Shown: positions 8,842-17,947, numbered from the stretch's first letter. The stretch is 64,000 nt of DNA from CAZTQN01 sp964615765 (GCA_964615765.1 CAZTQN010000007.1:62001-126000); one strand, 5' to 3'. The notes: generated by a model not told the origin, from the letters alone. A program made the numbers and translations.

Positions 8842-11234
8842 TTGCGCATCTTCTTCTCAAGGGCCTTCTTCTGGGCCTCGCGGATCTTCTGCTGCTCTTC
8901 CACCATGCGCTGCATGCGGGCCATGAACGTCTCCTTCTCCGGCTCGCCCTTGGCCTTGCGCTGCGCCTTGAGTTCGTCGCGCTTGCGGTCTTCCGCCTCG
9001 ACGATCTTCTCCGCCCGGGCCCGGATCCACTTGCTCTCCAGGATGCCCAGAGTCGAGTTGGTCAGGAAGTACAGCGCCAGCCCGCTCGGCGCGTTGTACA
9101 TGAACAGCGGCATCATAACCACCATCATGACCTTCATGATCTTCTGCTGCTGCTCCTGCTCCGGGCTCAGCTGCACCGACGTCGGCGGCGTCATGTACTT
9201 CTGCTGGATGTAGAACACCACGCCCATCACCAGCGGCAGGATGTTCAGCGCCTCGATCGGGCCCATCAGCTGCGACAACAGCGGGATCCAGATCGCCGTG
9301 CCGAACGGCAGGAACCGGTCCGGCTCGGCCAAGTCGCCCATGAAGCTCCACCCGTGCCCCGTCGCGGCCTGCACCACGCCGTAGAACGCATGCTCGTGCC
9401 GCAGCTCGAACGTGAAGTACAGCATCGCGTACAGCGCGACCCACACGGGCATCTGCAGGAACATCGGCAGGCAGCCCATCGCGCCGGAGGAGTAGCTCAC
9501 GTGCTCCTCGCGCATCAGCCGCGCGATCTCCTCGCGCATCTTCATCGGGTCGTTGCCGTACTTCTCCTGGATGGCCTTCTGCTTGGGGGCCAGCTTCGAC
9601 ATGTGCTTGCCGAAGCGGATCATGTTGGTCTGGGCCCAGCGCGTCACGGGGTGCAGCAGCGACCGCACGCACACCACCAGGAACATGATCGCCAGCGACC
9701 AGTCGAAGAAGACGTTGTCGTGCAGGAAGCCCAGGAACCCGCGCAGCCCCCACGCCAGCCACTGGAACGTGCAGAACCCGCACGGCCCGCCGAACGTGAA
9801 GATCAGCAGTTGCTCAAGCCCGACGCGGCTGGCGGCGGGCTCTTTGGCGATGTACAAGCGGCTGATGGGCCCGACATACCCCGCGACCGACACATCCGCC
9901 GCGCTCCCCGCCGCGAGCGAGATCGGCGCGCTGGTCAGCCGCAGCGCCACCACGCCCACCGGGCGTCCGCGTTCGCCGCCGCCAACGACCGGGATCGCCA
10001 GCCGCTCGACCGTCTCACCGAGCGTCAGCGCCCGCGACGGGGCCGGGCCGGTGAACGTCGCCGAGCCTCCGCTGGCCGCCGCCGGCACGGGCATGTGCAC
10101 CGCCGCCGAGAAGTATCGGTCGGTCATCGCCGCCCACACGGGCGTCAACTGACGATCGATCGACGTCGCGTTGGGCCACAGCGTGCGCGGCGCGTACGAC
10201 GGCAGGAACGTGCCCGGCAGCGTGCCCGTCGCGCTCCCGACGGCGTCCGAGTGCGTGAACATCGCCGCCCGGTTGTCGCCCGACTGCACGATCTGATCCG
10301 GATCCAGCGGCACCGGGCGCAGATACCCGAACCGCACGCGCCGAACGTCCCCGCCGTACCGCACCATCGACATCGGGACGTCGGCCGGCCCGAACTGCAC
10401 GAACCGTACCGTCCGCGCCGTGCCCGTCAGATTCTCCACGCTCTGCCGGATCGTGAACTCGTACGACCGTTCGGCGAGCTGGTACGCCCGCGTCACGCGG
10501 AACGCCGGCTGACCGCTCTCATCCTCGATGATCGCCTCGAACACGCCCGGCCCGGTCTCGCGCCAGAACGTCTGCTCCGCGGCGCTCGCGTCCGTCGCCC
10601 ACAGCGACACCCGCTGCTCGTCGATCACGACCGCGTCGACGGCGTACGGCGACAGACCCAGGCGCGGATCGCTCGGCAGCGGCGCAAACTCCTGCACCGT
10701 CTGGTGCTCGGTGTTCTTGATCGTCGTGAAGTGGTTCGCCAGCCGAACCCGCTCCACCCCCGCGCCGATCGGCGAGAAGGTCAGTTCCAGTTCGTGCGTG
10801 CCCCCCTTGTCCTTCGGCGTGAGCGAGCCCAGCGTCGCGAACGGCGTGATCGGCACCGGGCGAGCGCGGAACTTGGTCGTGCCGCCCGACGGGTTCGCAG
10901 TCGCCGGCGTCGCGGTTGCCCCGGGCGTCGCTGACGCCGGCGTCTCGCTCGGCTTGCCCGGCTCGGTCGCCTCGGTCGGCGCGGGCGTGCTCGCCGGCGG
11001 CGGTGCGTCGCCTTGGGCGGGCGCACTCGGCGCGGGGGCGCTCGGCGCGGCCGCATTCGGCGCAGTCCCGCTCGGCGTCGTCGCGCCCGCCGCCGGGGTG
11101 GTCTGAGCGCCGGATGTCGCGCTCGACCCGCGCCCGGGCGCGGTCATCACCCACCACGCCCCGATCCCCCCCACGACCAGAATCACCAGCGGGACAATCA
11201 GCCGCACGATCGGATTTTTCGATGCATCGGACAT
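8838..11234 (-). CDS. yidC: Membrane protein insertase YidC/Oxa1, long form
   Basis: YidC inserts and folds inner-membrane proteins, alone or with Sec. The 798-residue protein has an N-terminal membrane anchor (about 9-31), a linker of some 75 residues made mostly of Ala, Pro, Thr and Ser, a periplasmic P1 domain (about 115-480) and the Oxa1 core (about 510-735). The core carries the conserved membrane Arg in VCVRSLLHPVTRW and segments such as GCLPMFLQMPVWVALYAML. The C-terminal tail is a highly charged helix ending in KKALEKKMRK, likely ribosome-contacting. Length is well above the roughly 550 of E. coli, mainly from the linker and tail. It lies about 50 kb from rnpA-yidD rather than next to them. 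Confidence 0.95.
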   Translation of the reverse strand: MSDASKNPIVRLIVPLVILVVGGIGAWWVMTAPGRGSSATSGAQTTPAAGATTPSGTAPNAAAPSAPAPSAPAQGDAPPPASTPAPTEATEPGKPSETPASATPGATATPATANPSGGTTKFRARPVPITPFATLGSLTPKDKGGTHELELTFSPIGAGVERVRLANHFTTIKNTEHQTVQEFAPLPSDPRLGLSPYAVDAVVIDEQRVSLWATDASAAEQTFWRETGPGVFEAIIEDESGQPAFRVTRAYQLAERSYEFTIRQSVENLTGTARTVRFVQFGPADVPMSMVRYGGDVRRVRFGYLRPVPLDPDQIVQSGDNRAAMFTHSDAVGSATGTLPGTFLPSYAPRTLWPNATSIDRQLTPVWAAMTDRYFSAAVHMPVPAAASGGSATFTGPAPSRALTLGETVERLAIPVVGGGERGRPVGVVALRLTSAPISLAAGSAADVSVAGYVGPISRLYIAKEPAASRVGLEQLLIFTFGGPCGFCTFQWLAWGLRGFLGFLHDNVFFDWSLAIMFLVVCVRSLLHPVTRWAQTNMIRFGKHMSKLAPKQKAIQEKYGNDPMKMREEIARLMREEHVSYSSGAMGCLPMFLQMPVWVALYAMLYFTFELRHEHAFYGVVQAATGHGWSFMGDLAEPDRFLPFGTAIWIPLLSQLMGPIEALNILPLVMGVVFYIQQKYMTPPTSVQLSPEQEQQQKIMKVMMVVMMPLFMYNAPSGLALYFLTNSTLGILESKWIRARAEKIVEAEDRKRDELKAQRKAKGEPEKETFMARMQRMVEEQQKIREAQKKALEKKMRK

Positions 11235-11297
11235 TGGCCGCGGATGGTACTGCCCCCGCCGCCCCGATCGAGCCCACGCCCCGATTTGTCTGCCCGT

Positions 11298-12065
11298 TTA
11301 CCGACCCTCGTACAGCCGGTCCCCCAGCCACCCCGACAGCTCCGGCACCGCCTTGATCCGGTCCACCGTCGCCTTCACGTTGTACTCCACCCGCACAAAC
11401 TCGAGCCGGTCGTCGTGCAGGATCGCGTAGCACGCGCGCGGGTCAAAGTCCCGCGGCTGCCCGACGCTCCCGACATTCACGATCGCCTTCTCGTCCGTGA
11501 TCCGGTACGTCCGGTCCGTCAACTCCGCCGGCGGATAGAAGTCCGGCTCATCCGTAAACACGCCCGGCACGTGCGTGTGCCCCACCACGCACAACTTCGT
11601 CACCCGTTCGAAGATCGTGCTCACCTTGTCCGGCGCTGTCATGCAGTCATCCGGAAAGATGTACTCGTTGATCGGCCGCCGTGGCGAGCCGTGCACCGCC
11701 AGGAGCGCATGCTCCGTGCGCGGGGTCTTCTCCACCACGCGCACGCGCAGCTGCCCCAAAAACTCGTACCGCGCCCGCCGCTTTTCGACGTCCGGCTCCG
11801 CGTCGAGCTGCGCCCGCGTCCAGTACGCCGACTGCTCCGCCGCCGGGTTGAAGTTGGTCGGCTCGTACAGCACGCCGAAGTCATGGTTACCCATGAGGGA
11901 CCACGCGCAGTGCTCGCGGACGAGGTCGACGCACTCGACCGGCTCCGGGCCGTACCCGATGATGTCCCCCAGGCAGATAATCCGATCGATCGGGCGGGAC
12001 TTGATGTCGTGCAGCACCGTCCGCAGGGCCTCGGCGTTGGCGTGCACGTCGCTGATGATCGCCAT
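11298..12065 (-). CDS. Metallophosphoesterase (calcineurin-like)
   Basis: This is a 255-residue two-metal phosphoesterase. It shows the full motif set: SDVHAN at the N-terminus, GDIIGYGP, GNHD, VHGSPR and GHTHVPG, with a final NVGSVGQPRD. This pattern fits the YfcE/MJ0936-like group and the symmetric-AppppA/PP2A-like fold; the substrate cannot be told. The ATG at 12065 is preferred to a GTG two codons upstream. It lies 63 bases upstream of yidC on the same strand, so it may head the yidC-mutY run. A TAGCAT hexamer at 12140-12145 on the minus strand could be its -10 box. Confidence 0.85.
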   Translation of the reverse strand: MAIISDVHANAEALRTVLHDIKSRPIDRIICLGDIIGYGPEPVECVDLVREHCAWSLMGNHDFGVLYEPTNFNPAAEQSAYWTRAQLDAEPDVEKRRARYEFLGQLRVRVVEKTPRTEHALLAVHGSPRRPINEYIFPDDCMTAPDKVSTIFERVTKLCVVGHTHVPGVFTDEPDFYPPAELTDRTYRITDEKAIVNVGSVGQPRDFDPRACYAILHDDRLEFVRVEYNVKATVDRIKAVPELSGWLGDRLYEGR

Positions 12066-12437
12066 GGCCACGGCCGATGATCTCCGGTACCGCCCCGACC
12101 CGCACTTCCGGCCCGCACCCGCATCCGGGGCGTAGCCCCCATGCTAGAGAACCCGCCCCGGTCGGACAACGCGGGGCCGACGCCTGTCGTATTGGCAGCA
12201 CCGCCGGCCCGGTTTCCGCGCGGGCACCCGCCGCATCACGCCAGAAACGCGGAATCGCACGCTCCCTCGCCCTTCCGGCCAACGCCCGGGCCTTTGGTAG
12301 CCGATTTGCTCTTCCCACAACTGCCCTTGCCCGGGTCGGGCTTGTCGACCACGATCCGGGGCTAGTGTGTGTGAACGAGCGCGGCACGGGCGCATGAAAC
12401 GGCCCGACAACCGCCATCGAGGAGAACGGCAGGCACC
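12066..12437. other. Divergent intergenic region between metallophosphoesterase and clpP1
   Basis: A 372-base gap. It holds a possible minus-strand -10 box at 12140-12145 and a plus-strand promoter-like pair at 12341-12368. No convincing gene is present; short frames here have no recognisable features. Confidence 0.5.
12341..12368 (+). promoter_or_regulatory. Candidate promoter for clpP1
   Basis: CTTGTC and TAGTGT are separated by 16 bases, giving a predicted start about 60 bases before the clpP1 ATG. The -10 fits the TAnnnT pattern seen elsewhere in the window. Confidence 0.4.
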
Positions 12438-13013
12438 ATGGCCAGCATCAACTACCAGCGCACCCGGGAAATGACCATCGACGAACTCCTCCTGGAGAAT
12501 CGCGTGGTCTTCCTCGTGGGCGAGATCAACCAGGCCTCCGCCGCACGTCTGATGATGCAGATGTTCTATCTGGAAAATCAGAAGCGCGGGCAGGAGATCC
12601 ACTTCTACATCAACTCCCCCGGCGGGGCCGTCGACGACACCCTGGCCATCTACGACACCATGAGCTTCCTCTCCAGCCCCGTCAGCACGTACTGCCTGGG
12701 CCGCGCGTATTCCGGCGCCGCCCTGCTCCTCGCCGCCGGGCAGCGCGGCAAGCGCTACATCCTCCCGCACGCCAAGGTCATGATCCACCAGCCCTTCGGC
12801 GGCGTGGGCGGCCAGGCCGAGGACATCCGCATCCAAGCCGAGCAGATCATCAAGGCCAAGAACGAACTCATCCGCATCCTCGCCCGGCACACGGGCCAGT
12901 CTGAAGAATCCGTCCGCCGCGACGGCGAACGCGACAAGTACTTCTCCGCCAAGGAAGCCAAGGACTACGGGCTCGTCGACGAGGTCGTCAGCGAGTTGCC
13001 CAAGGAGCGCTGA
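12438..13013 (+). CDS. clpP: ATP-dependent Clp protease proteolytic subunit, ClpP1
   Basis: ClpP forms the double-ring serine protease chamber fed by ClpX or ClpA. This 191-residue protein has the family fold: FYINSPGGAVDDTLAIYDTM, the nucleophile Ser in GRAYSGAALLLAAG (usually GxASMGA), the active His in VMIHQPFGG and the Asp near RRDGERDKYFSA. The nucleophile loop is unusual, with Tyr before the Ser and Gly-Ala after it. It is followed 135 bases downstream by a second clpP. The two proteins differ enough to form a mixed heptamer pair, as known for other bacteria with two tandem ClpPs. No clpX is adjacent. Confidence 0.93.
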   Translation: MASINYQRTREMTIDELLLENRVVFLVGEINQASAARLMMQMFYLENQKRGQEIHFYINSPGGAVDDTLAIYDTMSFLSSPVSTYCLGRAYSGAALLLAAGQRGKRYILPHAKVMIHQPFGGVGGQAEDIRIQAEQIIKAKNELIRILARHTGQSEESVRRDGERDKYFSAKEAKDYGLVDEVVSELPKER

Positions 13014-13019
13014 CGCGGC

Positions 13020-13135
13020 GGCACTGGGCACGAGGCACTGGGCACTCGTGCGAGCCAGTCGATCATCCCCCACTCTTGCCCAGAGGTCTGCTTCCCCCGC
13101 CTTTCACCAGTGCCTAGTGCCCAGTGCCTAGTGCC
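13020..13135. repeat. Inverted array of 7-bp units between clpP1 and clpP2
   Basis: Four contiguous heptads of pattern GGCACNN (GGCACTG, GGCACGA, GGCACTG, GGCACTC) run from 13020 to 13047. Four heptads of pattern YAGTGCC run from 13108 to 13135 in the opposite sense. The arms are nearly complementary over 28 bases and enclose about 60 bases, so the mRNA could form a long stem between the two cistrons. The units have no spacers, so this is not a CRISPR array. Confidence 0.8.
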
Positions 13136-13148
13136 TCGGATCCAAACC

Positions 13149-13772
13149 ATGTCCGGCTATCTGGTCCCCATCGTCGTCGAGAGTTCCGGCCGCGGCGAGC
13201 GCGCGTACGACATCTACTCGCGCCTCCTCAAAGACCGCATCATCTTCCTCGGCGCCCCCATCGGCGACGAGATCGCCAGCCTCGTCATCGCCCAGATGCT
13301 CTTCCTCGCCAACGAGAACGAGAAGGACGACATCCATCTCTACGTCAACTCCCCCGGGGGCAGCGTCTCCGCCGGGCTTGGCATCATCGACACCATGAAC
13401 TACATCAAGCCCGAGGTCTGCACTTACATCATCGGGCAGGCCGCCTCCATGGGCTCCCTCATCGCCACCAGCGGCGCCAAGGGCAAGCGCTTCGCGCTCC
13501 CCAACGCCCGCAACCTGATGCACCAGCCGCTCATCGGCGGCGTCATGGAAGGCCAGGCCACCGACCTCGAGATCGAAGCCCGCGAGATGCTCCGCCTCCG
13601 CGATCGCCTGTACGAGATCTACGCCCGCGCCTCCGGCCAGAACACCGACAAGATCAAGGCCGACTGCGACCGCAACAAGTGGCTCGACGAAAAGGAAATG
13701 CTCGAATACGGCCTGATCGACAAGGTCCTGACCAGCATGCCGCACACCAAGCGCGACAACAAGCCGGACTGA
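13149..13772 (+). CDS. clpP: ATP-dependent Clp protease proteolytic subunit, ClpP2
   Basis: This is a 207-residue ClpP with canonical motifs: DIYSRLLKDRIIFLG, LYVNSPGGSVSAGLGI, the nucleophile loop IIGQAASMGSLIATSG, the His in NLMHQPLIGG and the Asp near KADCDRNKWLDEKE. It keeps the standard ASMG serine loop that ClpP1 has changed. The ATG at 13149 begins MSGYLVPIVVESSGRGERAYD, the usual ClpP start; an upstream GTG lies inside the heptad repeat and is rejected. The gene is separated from clpP1 by the inverted heptad array and followed by a strong hairpin. Confidence 0.95.
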   Translation: MSGYLVPIVVESSGRGERAYDIYSRLLKDRIIFLGAPIGDEIASLVIAQMLFLANENEKDDIHLYVNSPGGSVSAGLGIIDTMNYIKPEVCTYIIGQAASMGSLIATSGAKGKRFALPNARNLMHQPLIGGVMEGQATDLEIEAREMLRLRDRLYEIYARASGQNTDKIKADCDRNKWLDEKEMLEYGLIDKVLTSMPHTKRDNKPD

Positions 13773-13805
13773 TCCGGCCCGTTCACACCATCGCACTGTT
13801 CAGCC

Positions 13806-13830
13806 AACGCGGACCGCACCGGTCCGCGTT
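13806..13830 (+). terminator. Intrinsic-terminator-like hairpin after clpP2
   Basis: A perfect 11-bp stem (AACGCGGACCG with CGGTCCGCGTT) encloses a CAC loop, followed by a short T-containing stretch (GTCGTT). It starts 33 bases after the clpP2 stop. Confidence 0.65.
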
Positions 13831-13883
13831 GTCGTTCCCGCTCACGCCGGCTTCGGCGCCGGCAGATGCAATACACCTCGTGC

Positions 13884-13913
13884 CACTGACCCGCTGCTCT
13901 GAGCGGGTCAGTG
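13884..13913. terminator. Second hairpin in the clpP2 / membrane-protein gap
   Basis: A perfect 12-bp stem (CACTGACCCGCT with AGCGGGTCAGTG) has a six-base loop. It lies between two convergent genes and has no T-tract, so it could serve either strand or another purpose. Confidence 0.5.
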
Positions 13914-13963
13914 CTCCCGTGCGACGGCGTTCATTGCGTCGAGGAGCCTGATCCGATCCCGAC

Positions 13964-14968
13964 TCACGCCGGCTTCGGCGCCGCCGCCGGCTTCGGGGCT
14001 GCCGCGGGCTTCTTCCCGCCCGGCACGAAGCCCGAGTACTGCACGATCATGCCCATCACCCCCGCCGCGCCCCAGATGGCCAGCCAGTGCGTCGCCGGCA
14101 GGTCGATGGCCCGCTTCCACGGCGCGTCCATGGCGTTGGTCAGCCACACCAGCGCCGGCAGCGCCACCGCCGCCCCGAACAGGCTCGTGATCAGCACCGC
14201 GCTCCACTTGGGCACGCTCATGCCCCAGATCACGCCGACGGCGAGCCCGAGGGCGGCGAGCACGGTCAGGATCGCCTGATCCCGCCCGGACCACCCGGCC
14301 CACGCCGCCCGCACTTCCACATTCACGCTCTTCCAGAACGCCGCCACCGCGTCGACGCCGGGACGCAGGTTGTCCGGCACGCGGTCGACGCGGATCGCGT
14401 CCCGCGCCTTCTCCGCGGCGCCGCTCACGCCGGCGCTCGCCGCGGTCATCAGCGGATCGCGGACCGCGTTCTCCGCCACGTTCTCCGCCCCAAGTTCCCC
14501 GGCGGCCAGTTCCGCTTCGACGCCGGGCTCGGTGTCATCACTTGCGCGAGCCGTCGCGGCGGGCCGCACGTCGCGCCCGCTCGGGCCCTCACCCGTCAGC
14601 GTCAGCACCGCCGCCGCCCCCAGCGGGAGCAGCCCCGCCAGCACCACGCCCAACCCCAACGCCGCGGCGGACCTGAACACCAAGCACCCCACCACCGCGC
14701 CAAGCCCGGCCCCGATCAGCAAGTGATGATGAACGGTCAAGGTTCCTTCGTGCCCCCACGCCGTCGCCGAGGACAGCAGCGCCCCCACCACGGCCCCAAC
14801 GCCCGCGCACAGAACGATCACGATCGGCTTGAGCAGCCGCTCGCCGGATGCCCACAGCACCAGCCCGCAGGCCAGCGCGAGCGCGACCGCGAGGTGGACA
14901 CCCCAGGGCAAACCCGACAAGCCTTCCAGCGCTCGACTCATGGCTTCCAGAACTTCCTGCAGCGTCAC
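13964..14968 (-). CDS. Multi-pass membrane protein with Ala/Pro/Lys tail
   Basis: This is a 334-residue protein. Four N-terminal hydrophobic segments lie within about residues 20-125, then comes an acidic and Ala-rich soluble stretch (about 130-235), then three more membrane segments (about 240-320). It ends in a short repeat of the form KPAAAPKPA. The GTG at 14968 has AAGGAG seven bases upstream and is chosen over a TTG at 15049. I recognise no domain. It is convergent with clpP2 and divergent from pheA. Confidence 0.75.
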   Translation of the reverse strand: MTLQEVLEAMSRALEGLSGLPWGVHLAVALALACGLVLWASGERLLKPIVIVLCAGVGAVVGALLSSATAWGHEGTLTVHHHLLIGAGLGAVVGCLVFRSAAALGLGVVLAGLLPLGAAAVLTLTGEGPSGRDVRPAATARASDDTEPGVEAELAAGELGAENVAENAVRDPLMTAASAGVSGAAEKARDAIRVDRVPDNLRPGVDAVAAFWKSVNVEVRAAWAGWSGRDQAILTVLAALGLAVGVIWGMSVPKWSAVLITSLFGAAVALPALVWLTNAMDAPWKRAIDLPATHWLAIWGAAGVMGMIVQYSGFVPGGKKPAAAPKPAAAPKPA

Positions 14969-15161
14969 GCGGCGCTCCTTCCATAGTCGGCTGTCGGGGC
15001 CGTCATCGACCAAAACCCCGAAACAGGGTGGTCTCTGGTACGCTGTCAAGGCAGGTCAGCGCGGATTCTGCGCGATTCGGGCGGCGGGGCGGGTCGCGTC
15101 GGGAGGGATGCCGCTATTCGGACCTCGCCGCGGCGGTCTCACGTGCCGATGATCCTCGCCC

Positions 15162-16427
15162 ATGGCCAAGCGTAGTGGTCCGTCCAAACAGCCCGGCGTG
15201 AAAAGCGCGGCCAAACCAGCGCGGGCGTCGCGTTCGGCCTCGGCACAACCGGCGCAAGCCCCCCAGCCCACGCTCCCCACGCCGCGCCCGCAGCCGAAGG
15301 TCGATCCGCCGGCCCTGATGCGCCTGCGCGAGAAGATCGACGCGCTCGACCACGAGATCGTCGAACTGCTGAATCAGCGGGCAGCGCTCGTGGTCGAGGT
15401 CGGCAAGGTGAAGCGGGCCACCGGCGTGCCGGTGTACGCGCCGCACCGGGAGCAGCAGGTCCTCGCGCGCGTGCTCAAGCACAACGCCGGCCCGCTGCCC
15501 GATCGCACCATCGAGGGCGTGTACCGCGAACTCATGTCCGGCTCGTTCCGCCTGGAACTGCCGATGCGCGTCGGGTATCTCGGCCCGCCGGGGAGCTATT
15601 CGCACCTGGCCGCCGTCAAGCACTTCGGCACCAGCGTGGACTTCGAAGATCTCCGCGCCATTGCCGGCGTGTTCACGGAAGTCGCACGCGGGCACGTGAA
15701 CTACGGGCTGGTGCCGATCGAGAACTCCATCGGCGGCGGGATCGCCGAGACGCTGGCCGCGTTCCAGGACAATCACGCCCAACTCAACGTCTACGCCGAG
15801 GTGCAGATCGAGGTGCACCACGCGCTGCTGGCCAACTGCCCGCCCAGCAAGGTCAAGGCGATCTACTCCAAGCCGGAAGTCTTCCAGCAGTGCCGGACGT
15901 GGCTGGCGACGCAGTACCCGCAGGCGCAGCTCGTGCCCGAAGCCAGTTCCAGCCGCGCGGTGCAGATCGCGGCGGAAAAGGGCCCGGACGACGGCGTCGC
16001 GGCGATCGGCTCGAAGCTCGCCGCGGAGATCTACGGGGTCACGGTGCTGTTCGAGAACATCGAGGACCAGACGAGCAACATCACGCGGTTCTTCGTGCTC
16101 TCCAAGCAGAAGGCCCAGCCCAGCCCCAAGCCGGACAACGCCGCGGGCCCGCACGTGAGCAACGACAAGACGAGCATCATGTTCGCGACGCTCAACGAGC
16201 CGGGGGCGCTGGTGAACGTGCTGTCGGTCTTCCAGCGCGCGGGGATCAACCTGTCGCACATCGACAAGCGCCCGTCCGGGCGGACCAACTGGGCGTACAC
16301 GTTCTTCATCGACGCCGAGGGGCACGTGGACGACCCGTGGTTCGCCGCGGCGGTGCAGCAGGCCAAGGGCCTGTGCCGCGAGCTGCACGTGCTGGGCAGC
16401 TACCCGCGCAGCCGCCGGATCCTGTGA
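15162..16427 (+). CDS. pheA: Bifunctional chorismate mutase / prephenate dehydratase (P-protein)
   Basis: This enzyme converts chorismate to prephenate and then phenylpyruvate in phenylalanine synthesis. After a basic, low-complexity N-terminus of about 45 residues comes the chorismate mutase helix bundle (LMRLREKIDALDHEIVELL, about 52-125). The prephenate dehydratase domain follows (about 133-315: VGYLGPPGSYSHLAA, VPIENSIGGGIAETL and the catalytic TRF in EDQTSNITRFFVL). A C-terminal ACT domain (about 335-420) has FATLNEPGALVNVL and HIDKRPSGR, the likely Phe-binding feedback site. The ATG at 15162 is the only sensible start. Convergent with the PPC-domain gene, 24 bases apart. Confidence 0.96.
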   Translation: MAKRSGPSKQPGVKSAAKPARASRSASAQPAQAPQPTLPTPRPQPKVDPPALMRLREKIDALDHEIVELLNQRAALVVEVGKVKRATGVPVYAPHREQQVLARVLKHNAGPLPDRTIEGVYRELMSGSFRLELPMRVGYLGPPGSYSHLAAVKHFGTSVDFEDLRAIAGVFTEVARGHVNYGLVPIENSIGGGIAETLAAFQDNHAQLNVYAEVQIEVHHALLANCPPSKVKAIYSKPEVFQQCRTWLATQYPQAQLVPEASSSRAVQIAAEKGPDDGVAAIGSKLAAEIYGVTVLFENIEDQTSNITRFFVLSKQKAQPSPKPDNAAGPHVSNDKTSIMFATLNEPGALVNVLSVFQRAGINLSHIDKRPSGRTNWAYTFFIDAEGHVDDPWFAAAVQQAKGLCRELHVLGSYPRSRRIL

Positions 16428-16451
16428 TGTCGGTGAAGCCCGCCGCCCGCG

Positions 16452-17372
16452 TCAGATGTTGATCGAGAGGCCGTAGTCGTACACGCCCGGCGTGAGCGCG
16501 TAGTGCGCGACCTGGATGAAGTACGCGCCCGGGGCGAGGTTGGTCAGGTCGATCCGGTCCTGCCCGAGATAAGCGCTGGCGCTGTCGACCGTCTGCCCGC
16601 TGGCGTTGAACAGGACAAGGTTCAGCGGCGACCCGGTGGTGAGCACGACATTGCGGGTCGAGCCGGCGGCCCCGGTGAGTTCGAAGCGGAAGACGTCGTA
16701 CGTGTCGCCGAGCTTCAGCCCGCTCAGCGTGCGCGTCGAGGTGACAAAGCCCAGGTTGGGCGAGTTGGGCACCCCGGCCGGTCGAGCGGCGACCTCTTCC
16801 CGTGAGTCGTTGCCTTCAAAGACGTCCTCATCCACCGGCGGCGGGGGCGGGGGGGGAGGCTGCGGCGGCGTCTGCAGGCGGAGCGCGTACGACGGGTTGG
16901 TCGCCCCGGCCTTGCCCAACACCCGGATGAGATACGACCCCGGGGCCACGCCGCTGAGAGAGATGATCTCGGCGTTGGTGTTCCCGACGCTCTGACGCAC
17001 CAGCCGGTTGCCGGCGACGGTGCGGAGCTGCAGGTCCAGGTTCCCGTTCGCGTTGTTGAAGTTCAGCCGGATGAGGTGTTCGGCGGTGCCGGTGCCCTGG
17101 AGTTCGATCCGGAAAAAGTCCGACCGGTCCAGCAGCTTCAAGTTGCGGACAAACCGGAGCCCGGCGACCGGGCCAAGATTGGGGCTGGCGACGACCCCGG
17201 CCGGCCGGTTGACCACGTCGCGGGGGAAGTCGTTGTTCTCGAACCGGTCGTCCGGCGCGCCGTTGAGGGCGAGGCGGGCTTCGAGGGCGTCGAGGGCGGG
17301 GGCGATGTCAGGCGCCCGGCGGCGGGCCGGTCGGGACAGTCGAGAGCCGGAGCCGCGCGCAAGCCAGTTCAT
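16452..17372 (-). CDS. Small exoprotein with two PPC-type beta-sandwich domains
   Basis: This is a 306-residue protein. The basic N-terminus ends in DALEARLALNG (residues 28-38), the LExRxL element found at the start of many planctomycete exported proteins. Two pre-peptidase C-terminal-like domains follow, about residues 38-165 and 185-305. They are related to each other (DRFENNDFPRDVVNRPAGVV against DVFEGNDSREEVAARPAGVP; YLIRVLGKAG against YFIQVAHYAL). They are joined by a run of eight prolines. PPC domains usually help secreted proteins fold or bind surfaces. No catalytic domain is present. The ATG at 17372 is preferred over a TTG at 17387. It is divergent from the giant exoprotein gene, which carries the same N-terminal element. 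Confidence 0.82.
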   Translation of the reverse strand: MNWLARGSGSRLSRPARRRAPDIAPALDALEARLALNGAPDDRFENNDFPRDVVNRPAGVVASPNLGPVAGLRFVRNLKLLDRSDFFRIELQGTGTAEHLIRLNFNNANGNLDLQLRTVAGNRLVRQSVGNTNAEIISLSGVAPGSYLIRVLGKAGATNPSYALRLQTPPQPPPPPPPPVDEDVFEGNDSREEVAARPAGVPNSPNLGFVTSTRTLSGLKLGDTYDVFRFELTGAAGSTRNVVLTTGSPLNLVLFNASGQTVDSASAYLGQDRIDLTNLAPGAYFIQVAHYALTPGVYDYGLSINI

Positions 17373-17947
17373 CAAGGTCGTTCCCAAGGGGTCAGGGGAC
17401 AGCGGGTCGGGTTGGACAAGTCAAGGCGAACCAGCAAGACCCAAACCGGCGGTTAGCCAGTAGCGCGGCGCGGCGGGGCGCGCGGAGCGACCGACGCCGT
17501 CCCGGCAACAGTACGATGCAGCCCCAGCGGGCGATCGGTTCCCGGAAAAAAAGCGCGGCGGGGGGTTGAAGTTGGGGCGGCTGGGCCGTCTGGAACCCGT
17601 GTGGAACCCTTGCCACGGGCGTTTCGTATGGCCCCTCGGACGCCGACCGCGCGGTGCGCGGGTGATCGTGCATGCCCATGGGTGTGCGTCACTTGCGGCC
17701 CGCATGCCGGGTCGGTACCCTGCCTCCCCCACGGATGGATCGTGCGGGGCGTGCGCAGGGATGCGGCGCGAGCAGCACCCGGGCCCCCCGGCCCGGGTCG
17801 AACCCGCCCGAGGCGCGAATACCCGCCCACGCGGAACACCGCCAGGACCACCGTTCGCTTTGAGACCGCGATGCGCCGCACTGCGAACGATCGATGACCC
17901 CATGACCGTGGTTGCCCGTCGTTGATACCGACCGCCCGGGAGCAGAT
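17373..17947. other. Divergent control region of the PPC protein and giant exoprotein
   Basis: A 575-base gap. It holds a plus-strand promoter-like pair at 17693-17721, an A-run followed by a G-run near 17548-17570, and a GGGAG ribosome site for the giant gene. Short open frames here overlap each other on both strands and look like composition effects. I see no gene. Confidence 0.5.
17693..17721 (+). promoter_or_regulatory. Candidate promoter for the giant exoprotein gene
   Basis: TTGCGG and TACCCT are separated by exactly 17 bases. The predicted start leaves a 5' leader of about 220 bases before the ATG at 17948. Confidence 0.45.

Noticed and set aside
13020..13135. Possible CRISPR array
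   Set aside because: The units are 7 bp without spacers and occur as two inverted blocks; no cas genes are near.
17388..17947. Several short plus-strand frames of 60-120 codons in the divergent region
   Set aside because: They overlap each other in all frames, are rich in Arg and Pro, and lack ribosome sites.
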